A stretch of DNA of 47,492 bases from Treponema sp. (GTDB taxonomy: Bacteria > Spirochaetota > Spirochaetia > Treponematales > Treponemataceae), in the NCBI GenBank assembly GCA_024690865.1, contig JAILON010000076.1, positions 1 to 47,492 of the forward strand, given 5' to 3'. Made by a program: the position numbers and the translations under genes. Below the pieces are notes generated by a model. It ran no database searches, was not told where the DNA came from, and saw only the letters and a list, made by a program, of their open reading frames with translations. Shown here piece by piece: positions 40,501-47,216 of the stretch. Within the stretch, counting starts at the first letter, position 1. The number at the start of each line of letters is the position of its first letter.

Positions 40501-42300
40501 GAAAAATTCCGCTTCAAAATCAGCTTCCAGCGTGCGCTGCAATGAGCTGTGCGTCCCGGCAAGCTGGGCTGCCCGGCCCACAAGGTCCACCGCGCTGTCG
40601 AAGCCGTCTTTGTTCAGGAGCTTTCCCGTGATGACGTCCGAGCGGGCAAGCAGGGCAAATGCATCTTCCCAGTCCGTGCAGTCGGCCAGGCTGTCCAGCC
40701 GCAGCCCGTAGGTGTTGGATATGTTGTTGCAGAAGGGAATGAGCGTCTGGAGGCATTCGCAGAGCGTGGCAAGGGAATTCTGCAGGGCAATCTTTTCTTC
40801 ATAGGAAAGCGAGTCCTTGCCGTAGCCGTACCAGACGTTCTGCGTGTAGTCCTCGCCGACCGTCTGCGTGTAGTCGGCATACTGGTCCAGCAGGGAACAC
40901 AGTTCGGCAAGGTGTCGTGTTCCCTTTGCCCCTATGCCGTGGATGACATAGGGAACATCCGGCGCGGTCCCCACTCCGGCAAGCGCCTCGTACAGTTCGT
41001 ACACGCTGCAGTCCATGCTCCCAATCCGCTGGTGGAGCCTGCCGGCGTAGGAGTCCAGCTGCTTCTGGGCGGAATTCCTGGCTTCGGTCTCCCTGTCGGC
41101 GCGGGAGGACAGGCGGTAGCGTTCCGCGCGGAGGGTGCGGCACAGCTCGTCTATGACCGCCTTCTTGTTGGACTTGTGGCTGTGCAGCTCCAGGCAGAAG
41201 TCCGCAAGTCCCGCGGACTTGAGCTTGTCGTAGACGACGTTGAGTGCGGCGAGCTTTTCCGACACGAACAGGACTTTCTTTCCATGGTAGATGCTGTCCG
41301 CTATGATGTTCGTGATGGTCTGGCTTTTGCCGGTTCCGGGCGGTCCCTGCAGGACGAAGCTCTTTCCGCTCCGCGCCATGCGTATGGCGGCCAGCTGGCT
41401 GGAGTCCGCATCGACCACCGTGTGCAGGTCTGCAGGCGGATTCCCGTCCTTTTCCGCTGCCGTCGGGACGGCTCCTTCTGTCTGGACGGCCCCGCCGCCT
41501 CCGTTCTTTTCACCCAGCAGGATGCGGACGTTCCCGTTCTGCAGGATCTGGACGGCGTTGTCCTTCATGTCCCGGTACATGTTCATCTTGAGGAAGGAGA
41601 ATATGCCCAGCTTGCATTCCCCGCTGACGTTCCAGCCGAGCGGCTGTACAAGGGCGGAAACCTTTGCAAGGTAGTCCGTAAGGCTCCCTTCCTCCCCGTA
41701 GTCCGGCAGGGAGATGTTGTATTCCGCCTGCATGATGTAGTTCAGCGTCGGGTTTATCACGATGTCGTCGCCGGTCAGCTTTATCTGCCAGGGACTGGTC
41801 GCCCCCTTGCTTTCGAACGAAACGGGAACGAGCAGGAGGGGGGCCAGGAAGAAGGGGGACGCTTCCTTCTGCTCTTTCCAGCGGACGAATCCAAATGCCA
41901 GGTAGCTCACGTTCACGCCCGTCTCGTCCAGTGCGCTGCGGGCCTTCTTGTCCAGCAGCTTCATGACTGCCAGGGGATCGCTGACCTTGCCCCAGACCAG
42001 CACCTGGCCGGGCTTTTTCACCAGTTCCCCGTAGCGGGACAGGTACTCTTCCTTTTCAATGTAGTCGGAGGCGGGCTGCTGGAGGAGGGGATCGTCCAGG
42101 TTCTTCTCCTCCTTGATTTTGGGGCCTACCACTTCAAAACTTGCGCTCGTGTCGCACTTTCCGAAGAGGAGGGCGGCTTCCGGGCTGACTATTTCCAGTG
42201 TGGAACTTTTGGAATCCTTGAAGTTGATGAGGTTGTTCCTCTTGCTCGTGTCCAGCAGAAGCTGCGCCCACTTGTCCAATTTCCTGGTGTCTGTGTCCAT
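37564..42300 (-). CDS. DUF4011-SF1 helicase-Vsr-like nuclease-DUF3320 protein, candidate phage defence
   Basis: The 1578-residue protein opens with DUF4011 (about 5-200: KWAQLLLDTSKRNNLINF, YLAFGFVRWKE). The SF1 helicase core has the P-loop GPPGTGKS (319-326), Walker B with VVFDEASQIFPQDA (about 940), GDSKQMPP, and late motifs VQGDERDTIIFSTAYG and LNVAVTRAKANVQLVSS. At about 1240-1340 is a Vsr/MTES_1575-type PD-(D/E)XK nuclease (KVDIAV, LAVECDG, YRKAANARDRDRLRQEVL, GWRYYRLWSTDWF). An Ala/Thr/Gly-rich linker (about 1343-1400) leads to a C-terminal DUF3320 (GFSRMGESMSTRL). From memory, this domain order is the Hhe single-gene anti-phage type. The ATG follows TATACT by 6 nt. Confidence 0.88.
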   Translation of the reverse strand: MDTDTRKLDKWAQLLLDTSKRNNLINFKDSKSSTLEIVSPEAALLFGKCDTSASFEVVGPKIKEEKNLDDPLLQQPASDYIEKEEYLSRYGELVKKPGQVLVWGKVSDPLAVMKLLDKKARSALDETGVNVSYLAFGFVRWKEQKEASPFFLAPLLLVPVSFESKGATSPWQIKLTGDDIVINPTLNYIMQAEYNISLPDYGEEGSLTDYLAKVSALVQPLGWNVSGECKLGIFSFLKMNMYRDMKDNAVQILQNGNVRILLGEKNGGGGAVQTEGAVPTAAEKDGNPPADLHTVVDADSSQLAAIRMARSGKSFVLQGPPGTGKSQTITNIIADSIYHGKKVLFVSEKLAALNVVYDKLKSAGLADFCLELHSHKSNKKAVIDELCRTLRAERYRLSSRADRETEARNSAQKQLDSYAGRLHQRIGSMDCSVYELYEALAGVGTAPDVPYVIHGIGAKGTRHLAELCSLLDQYADYTQTVGEDYTQNVWYGYGKDSLSYEEKIALQNSLATLCECLQTLIPFCNNISNTYGLRLDSLADCTDWEDAFALLARSDVITGKLLNKDGFDSAVDLVGRAAQLAGTHSSLQRTLEADFEAEFFQKDGRNWNNKLKKQFSSFFSRLFSKEYKGILTELRLESRNGKKFSYEEAVKQTGLLRDYQQAAEDFGGLDKQLEGLLGPAYRGISSDWPHIQEELEKLAGLYGRSMDFAFLPDMGEESFNQEKAAFAAHAQKLSGLRARYTGSAALLAASFTPTIFDVQHGKLSSLLEKCEGCLADIGKIDNWVSFIRLIHELEKRDELGYIAMAIEQKIPADHITDAYRRAFYTQLLHAVIGKTPELAAFTRVSQDKAVSLFVEKDKLQFEINKVQIQEKLSAFRPSLDMLTPGSPVSVLLREGEKKRKQKSIRALIAETGDLVQLLKPCFLMSPLSVSMFLNSNIGFDLVVFDEASQIFPQDAVGAVYRGKQLIVVGDSKQMPPSNFFSSTMEQEYDEDLDDVTDFESILDMCSPSMPQSQLLWHYRSRYEQLIAFSNRNFYGGQLMTFPSASGGSEGTGVDYYHVDGTFDRKSHTNLAEAQKVAELVFEDIGRYPDRSMGVVAFSVAQQNLIDSIITRKRMQDPSHEDFFSHDREQPFFVKNLETVQGDERDTIIFSTAYGKDEQGKLLHNFGPLNRQGGERRLNVAVTRAKANVQLVSSMHSSDIDMTRTGSEGARLLKEYLYYAEKGGKEVGGGIRAPASSGSATADRKLEAQVALFLKSKGYEVEMQVGCGSAKVDIAVRRGDGSYALAVECDGETYRKAANARDRDRLRQEVLERMGWRYYRLWSTDWFKNTQIEKERLLQAAEDAMVMPATAPAQVQVEAAATTAGAATTAGTTRTGGDITTGAGAATGGGATTAGMPELAERAPEEHVSFPVYREADVASIAKRYRNDIRNFRHIAKEILAVEAPLAEELLLKRTLFLFGREKITSIVKQQFEDSMAGCGADGILRRDGFLYQSGMSTYELRVPGMAREIKHIALEELAAGLYTILKQNISSDKEGLYRKLVTALGFSRMGESMSTRLDEAMKLLDGVVHIDGQIVSLN

Positions 42301-42306
42301 AGGGGC

Positions 42307-42334
42307 AGTATAAAGCGTTTTGCCCTATTTGCAT
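42307..42334 (-). promoter_or_regulatory. Promoter of the helicase-nuclease gene, leaderless spacing
   Basis: On the minus strand: ATGCAA (42334-42329), 16 bp, TATACT (42312-42307), 6 nt, ATG at 42300. Confidence 0.5.
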
Positions 42335-42394
42335 AGCCGTTTCCAGGGGCTGGCACAAACTTTCAGTCTATGGTATAGTATTTTTTTCCAATAG

Positions 42395-42431
42395 CGGAAT
42401 TCCTTGTTTGAAGGGGAATTCCGTTTTTTTT
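42395..42431 (+). terminator. Strong plus-strand intrinsic terminator without a gene before it
   Basis: CGGAATTCC (42395-42403) pairs with GGAATTCCG (42415-42423), followed by eight T. A TATAGT box (42374-42379) lies just upstream, so a transcript of about 45 nt is possible. Confidence 0.75.
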
Positions 42432-42463
42432 GCCCGTTGGACGAACTGGGAAAGGAGGCTCCC

Positions 42464-42529
42464 GTGGACAAGAATCCCCTCATGTCGATACAGCCCTATT
42501 TCGTGTCGTCCACGCTGCCGGTCGCGTAG
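42464..42529 (+). pseudogene. 5' stump of a lost plus-strand gene (21 codons)
   Basis: AGGAGG, 5 nt, then GTG opens a 21-codon frame that ends in TAG at 42527. The last third of the frame lies inside sequence that belongs, on the opposite strand, to an AAA-ATPase-like fragment, so the join near 42497 looks like a recombination point. The strong ribosome site suggests a real former gene start rather than chance. The product is not recognisable from 21 residues. Confidence 0.45.
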
Positions 42530-42903
42530 GGCAGGCGGGCGAAAAGGGCCATAAAGCGGTCACGCAGCCCGTCCGTGTTGCCGGAGTCAATGTCCATCCC
42601 GAAGCTCCGCACGTCAAGCGGTTTAAGGCTGTTCAGGTATACGGGGGTCAGGCTTGTGGTAAAGCCGTATTTCACCTCGTCGTTGGGGTAGCCCAACGAA
42701 AGGCTGTCAAACTTGCTGTCGTAGCCCTTTATGGTCAGGTAGCCCGACTGGTACAGGAGGGGCACGATGTCAGGATTATCAGGCCGGTAGTCAGAGATTG
42801 CGTCCTCCGAACTGTACAGGCTGCCGTCACTGAACGAGCGAGGGTTAAAGTTCAGATCCTTGAGCCGCCTGACGAGGAAGGTGGGCGTGCCCGTCCCGTA
42901 TTG
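42496..42903 (-). pseudogene. Internal fragment of an AAA-ATPase-like/PD-(D/E)XK nuclease protein
   Basis: I read the frame from 42903 to the TAG at 42496. It carries GTGTPTFLVRRLKDLNFN, DIVPLLYQSGYLTIKGYD, LSLGYPNDEVKYGF and MALFARLPYATGSVDDTK. These are the middle blocks of the AAA-ATPase-like plus DUF1703 nuclease family common in gut anaerobes. An in-frame TGA lies at 42904-42906, and the family's ATPase domain (about 250 residues) and nuclease C-terminus are missing. It is a remnant with clean homology and abrupt ends on both sides. Confidence 0.8.
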
Positions 42904-42922
42904 TCAGCAAGGGGTGCGACAG

Positions 42923-43048
42923 TTACGTGATGTTGCAGTCGACGAATGCTCCCCAGCCGATTTCCGTTACGCCATCTGGGATGATGACAGTTGCATCCGT
43001 ACCATTGTATTTTTTCAGTACACCGTTTCATATATCAAAACCGTTCAT
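42923..43048 (-). pseudogene. Broken start of a BspA-type leucine-rich-repeat gene
   Basis: AGGAG, 5 nt, ATG at 43048 opens MNGFDI, then TGA at 43028-43030, then the frame continues NGVLKKYNGTDATVIIPDG and VTEIGWGAFVDC to a TAA at 42923. The text is the standard opening of BspA-like LRR proteins in this group, so the TGA replaces a sense codon. After GAFVDC an extra A shifts the frame before the expected SLT repeat. A good ribosome site with a dead reading frame marks recent loss. Confidence 0.75.
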
Positions 43049-43107
43049 AGATTCTCCTATTGCACCGATACTTTTACACCGATAGCACGGCAGCATGGCT
43101 GCCGGCT

Positions 43108-44490
43108 TTATGCCGCATGTCCGTTAAGGATTCCGGCAATTTCGCGCAGTAGCGGGAGGCATTCCTCCTCGGGTGTATCCTTGTGGGTGTCAACCATGCG
43201 CTTGACCGCAGGAATCTTGCCCCCCGCGCCCTTCAACTCCAAGAACTCGTACAGAGCCGAATTGAAATTCCAGTACATCTTGTACATGGTCTCGGGGGCC
43301 TGGAGGGTCAGCCTGCGGACATCGTCAAGGCTTTTTGCCTCAAAACCGTTCGGAAGGACGAGCGACTCGGGATCCAATGCAAGACAAATGAGGGACTTGG
43401 CGATGTCATCGTCTGTCATGCCCTTTGCTTTTGCAACTGCGGCTTTGACTCGTTTGGAGACGGCGGGATAGTGAATTCCCAGGAAGATGCCCAGCGTTCC
43501 GTCAAAGATTTCTTCCTTGCAGTCAGGAAACTTGTTTTTGACGCTTCCTACGATGTCGTCAAAAGAAGTACAGTCCTCCCCTCCGATTGAAAAACTGTGT
43601 TCCCAAATTTCAACGTGCTCGCCTTCAAGATACTTTTTAACCTGTTCATAGCCCCAGCGTACGGCCGGTTCCCTTACGAGCAAGCCTTTGATTACGTACA
43701 GCACCCGTTCATCCAGCCCCTGCGCATTTTTCAGAATGGTCTCGGTGATCTTTCCATCAAGCGTAGCCCTCACATGCTCATTGACGATTTCGGGCATAAG
43801 TTTTTTTAGGGTTTTACCGGTCGCGAGCTCCCAAAGTATGATGCCAAGCGCATAATAATCCGCTTTTGGAGTAATGTATTTGATAAGAATTTCCGTTGCA
43901 TCATAGCCTGGGGTCCTTGCAGATGCTATCGTTTTATGCATGAAATTCTCGCCGTCCCCTTCCATGACGCTCGAAATGCCGAAGTCACCGATGCACATAT
44001 CAAGAGGCTTTTTGCTGCGCAGGAAGATGTTCTCGGGCTTTATGTCCCGATGAATAATCCTTGCATCATGGAAAGCTTTTAATGCTTCGATAAGCTGCCT
44101 GCAAATCCCAGAGTCTTTGTCCAGAATTTCGTCTGACGAAAGTTTTTCTCCTACAAGAGAAAGAAGGGAACCGGCCTGCGCATATTCCATAACCTCGTAC
44201 CAGTTTCCATCCCTTTCATCGTCCGTTCCGTAGTCAAAGACTTTTACGATGCCCTTGGCGTCGAGGCATTTGATTGTTTCAAGGATTTTTGCTTTTGGTT
44301 TTAACCCTCTTTTATAATACTTCAGCACGGCCTCTTGGCTGTCTTTCTGGACGATGTATACATCTGCCTCGCCTGAGGTGTCAACAGAAAGTGGGCGCGA
44401 AATTTTCCAGCCATGTACGACATATTCCGGAGGAAGTTTGGTTTCTTCATCTTTGTCTCGGTTCAGATCTGCTATTGTTGCCATATTCAT
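43108..44490 (-). CDS. Hanks-type Ser/Thr protein kinase with unassigned C-terminal domain
   Basis: The 460-residue soluble protein has a kinase domain at about 30-300: glycine loop SVDTSGEADVY, Lys58 in VLKYYKR, EVMEYAQAGSL hinge, HRDIKPENIFL with catalytic Asp149, and DFG at 169-171 (IGDFGISS), so it should be active. The C-terminal 150 residues (FSIGGEDCTSFDDIVGSV, EEIFDGTLGIFL, LICLALDPESLVLPNG) match in pattern the tail of the upstream LRR-kinase. Its ATG at 44490 overlaps that gene's stop; GGAGG favours the ATG at 44484 (9 nt) over 44490 (3 nt). No membrane span is present. Substrates are unknown. Confidence 0.88.
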   Translation of the reverse strand: MNMATIADLNRDKDEETKLPPEYVVHGWKISRPLSVDTSGEADVYIVQKDSQEAVLKYYKRGLKPKAKILETIKCLDAKGIVKVFDYGTDDERDGNWYEVMEYAQAGSLLSLVGEKLSSDEILDKDSGICRQLIEALKAFHDARIIHRDIKPENIFLRSKKPLDMCIGDFGISSVMEGDGENFMHKTIASARTPGYDATEILIKYITPKADYYALGIILWELATGKTLKKLMPEIVNEHVRATLDGKITETILKNAQGLDERVLYVIKGLLVREPAVRWGYEQVKKYLEGEHVEIWEHSFSIGGEDCTSFDDIVGSVKNKFPDCKEEIFDGTLGIFLGIHYPAVSKRVKAAVAKAKGMTDDDIAKSLICLALDPESLVLPNGFEAKSLDDVRRLTLQAPETMYKMYWNFNSALYEFLELKGAGGKIPAVKRMVDTHKDTPEEECLPLLREIAGILNGHAA

Positions 44491-47177
44491 TTACCTCCAT
44501 TCGAAAGCCGTTTTTTTACAGACTCAAGGGACTCGTCACCCCTGACGTTTTCAACCCACGCGCACAGCTCCGGCTCGCCCGCATTAAGCAGGATAAGCAC
44601 GCGCCGCTGCAGATAGTCGGGAAGCTTGAACAGGTTTTCGAGTTTTTCCAATTTGGTATCCTCGAGCTTGGTGTCTTCATTAACGCTGTCCTTGCTGAAC
44701 GGCACGATTGCATTCCCGTTCAGGAGGATGCGGAGCCTCGTGCGAACCAAATCGGGTGCTGACCCCTGGACGATTCCCTTGATTTTTTGTACTTCGGCCT
44801 TCGGGAAGCGGGCCGAAAGGTACGCATAGAGTCCGTTCCTTTTCCCTGTCAAATATTCAAGGACCAAATCAGGCTCGGAAGCAAAGGCCGCGGCAAACCC
44901 CTTCCAGCTGTCGATCGAAACTGAATCTGAAAGCTTGCAGCGTGCATTCGGGTCAAGCATATATGCCATGAAGAGCCCTTTTTCTGCATCGTTGTCCACG
45001 GTACCGTTTTCTTCAATAAGGTTGTCAATCATCCTCTTGAAGTTTTGATCAACCTTCACGAAGCATGCGGTGAGGGTACCGTCGGCAACGACCTGCCGTG
45101 CGCCCTCTGGATCTTCGATGAGTGCATGTGCAATTTCTTCAAATGAACGGCACTGCCTGTTTCCAACCCGGAAGGCATCAAAACGTGGGGAATCCTGGAC
45201 AACATTGACTGCTTTCCCTTGAAGGAACCTGTTCACCTCGTCATATTTCCACCGCTGGTCAGCCTTAACCGTTAGCAAGCCCCGAATCAGCTTCTGCATG
45301 CTGGGAGACAGGCCCGGAGACTTTGCAAAAAGCAGGTTCGGGACTGTTCCTGCCAACGTGTTGAACATGACCTTGGGAATGTCGGTTTTTACGTCTTCCG
45401 TAACAAACGGTTCCTGCCCTGCAAGGAGCATCCAGAGCGTAATGCCGAGCGCGAAATAATCAAGGCTGCCAGCGACTTCTGGATGGTTACTGTATGTTTC
45501 GGGAGCGAAAAACCCAAAGGTGCCTTCCGTCTGTTTGCTTGCGTTTTTGGGGGTTGTACAGATTCCAAAGTCGCCGATAACGAGCCCCGAGCCGTCCTCG
45601 CTCTTGTAGAAGAGGTTTTCAGGTTTTATATCGCGGTGGATTAGCCCGGCACCGTGGATGGCCCGCAAGCCGTCTATAACATCCGCGGCGACTTTTTTGG
45701 CTTCCTCTTCCGTTAGAGGTAGGTATGTATAGCCTCCGTTGCCGTCTTTTTGGGCGAGCGTGCCGCCGCGGGCATATTCCGTCACCGTAAAAGGCCTGCC
45801 GTTGTACTCTCCGCTTTCATACACTTTGAGTATGTGCGGATTGTCCAATGCCTTCAGCTTTTCCAAAGCCTCGCTGTCCGGCGTATGGCTGATGTAGTAC
45901 TTGAGGATATACTCTGTCCCTCCTTTTTTGCAGACATAAATTTCCGCCTCGCCAGAATCAGCGGGCAGCTGGGACAGTATCTTATAGCGCCCGGAACTGT
46001 GGCTGTCGCCAATCAGATCTCCGACGGTAGGGGTGTCAATCGGATACTCTCCGTCCGTGCAGCGTACGGTTTTGGTTTTAACATCAGAGTACCAGAGGAA
46101 GTCCTTTTGTACGGCTTTCCATTGTGCTATTGTGCCGCCGTAACTGATTTCCCTGAGTTTCTCGCAGCCACGGAACGCTCCTTTGCCGATTGTCGTCACG
46201 CTGGCGGGGATGGAGACGGACTCGAGTTTATCGCTGTCATCGGTATCGAATGCAAACTTGCCGATTGCCGTCACGCCGGCGGGAATCTCGAAGGGCTGAT
46301 TGCATTTGGAGTAATTGCGTTTGGAGTCTTTTTTCCTGGGATAGAATTTTTCAAACACACCGCCGTTTATAACGTCCCCCTCATCGTCTTCTCTGCCGTC
46401 CTTGCAGAATACAGGGAACCTATATCCTTTTTCATCAATGTCGGTCACGGGGCCATCTTTTTTTATTGCTTCCCACTGTGCCCGCGTGCCGTCGTATTTG
46501 AAACCGAGAGATTTCCATTTACATCTCTTGAATACATCCCTGCCGATTTCCTTTACGCTCTCGGGGATGCTGACGGAGCCAAGCGATGTGCAGCCTTCAA
46601 ATGCGGCACTGCCGATTTTCATCACACCCTCGGGGATGTTGATGGACGCAAGCGACGAACAGCATTGGAACGTACTCTTGCTGATTTCCCCTATGTCCCC
46701 GAGAATACTGACGGTGGCAAGCGACGTGCAGCCTTCGAACGCAGCATCGCCGATTTCCGCCACGCTTTCTGAGATGTCGATGGACGTGAGCGACGTGCAG
46801 CCCCCGAACGCAGCGCTGCCGATTTCCGCCAGGTTTTCGGGGATGACGATGGATGCAAGCGACGTGCAGCATTCGAATGCGGAATCACCTATTTCCACCA
46901 CGCTGGCAGGAAGGACGACCGACGTGAGCAACGTGCAGCCATAGAACGCATAGCGGTCGATTATCTTCACGCCATCGGAGATGCTGACGGACGTGAGTGA
47001 CCGGCAGCCATAGAACGCATACCTGCCGATTTCCGTTACGCTTTCAGGAATGACGACGGATGTGAGCGACCGGCAATCAGAGAACGCCATAGCGTCAATT
47101 TTCGTCACGCCCTCGGGGATGACAACGGACGCAAGCGACCTGCAGTGAGAGAACACATACTTGCCGATTTCCGTCAC
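44487..47177 (-). CDS. BspA-type LRR-Ser/Thr kinase fusion, part after an in-frame TGA
   Basis: Counting from the GTG at 47177, this 896-residue stretch has about nine LRR_5 repeats (1-220; ASVVIPEGVTKIDAMAFS type), two divergent ones (about 295-375, GTIAQWKAVQKD), then a kinase (about 395-650): GEAEIYVC, Lys426 in YILKYY, HRD at 514-516, DFG at 536-538, and GTFGFFAPETYS. The tail (about 670-830) shares the pattern CRSFEEIA, DGTL, LDPNARC with the next kinase. No membrane span or signal is seen. The frame continues upstream of a TGA at 47217-47219, so the 47177 start is only formal and lacks a ribosome site. It overlaps the next kinase. Confidence 0.8.
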   Translation of the reverse strand: MTEIGKYVFSHCRSLASVVIPEGVTKIDAMAFSDCRSLTSVVIPESVTEIGRYAFYGCRSLTSVSISDGVKIIDRYAFYGCTLLTSVVLPASVVEIGDSAFECCTSLASIVIPENLAEIGSAAFGGCTSLTSIDISESVAEIGDAAFEGCTSLATVSILGDIGEISKSTFQCCSSLASINIPEGVMKIGSAAFEGCTSLGSVSIPESVKEIGRDVFKRCKWKSLGFKYDGTRAQWEAIKKDGPVTDIDEKGYRFPVFCKDGREDDEGDVINGGVFEKFYPRKKDSKRNYSKCNQPFEIPAGVTAIGKFAFDTDDSDKLESVSIPASVTTIGKGAFRGCEKLREISYGGTIAQWKAVQKDFLWYSDVKTKTVRCTDGEYPIDTPTVGDLIGDSHSSGRYKILSQLPADSGEAEIYVCKKGGTEYILKYYISHTPDSEALEKLKALDNPHILKVYESGEYNGRPFTVTEYARGGTLAQKDGNGGYTYLPLTEEEAKKVAADVIDGLRAIHGAGLIHRDIKPENLFYKSEDGSGLVIGDFGICTTPKNASKQTEGTFGFFAPETYSNHPEVAGSLDYFALGITLWMLLAGQEPFVTEDVKTDIPKVMFNTLAGTVPNLLFAKSPGLSPSMQKLIRGLLTVKADQRWKYDEVNRFLQGKAVNVVQDSPRFDAFRVGNRQCRSFEEIAHALIEDPEGARQVVADGTLTACFVKVDQNFKRMIDNLIEENGTVDNDAEKGLFMAYMLDPNARCKLSDSVSIDSWKGFAAAFASEPDLVLEYLTGKRNGLYAYLSARFPKAEVQKIKGIVQGSAPDLVRTRLRILLNGNAIVPFSKDSVNEDTKLEDTKLEKLENLFKLPDYLQRRVLILLNAGEPELCAWVENVRGDESLESVKKRLSNGGK

Positions 47178-47216
47178 GCTTTCAGGAATGACGACGGATG
47201 CAAGCGACAGGCAGCC

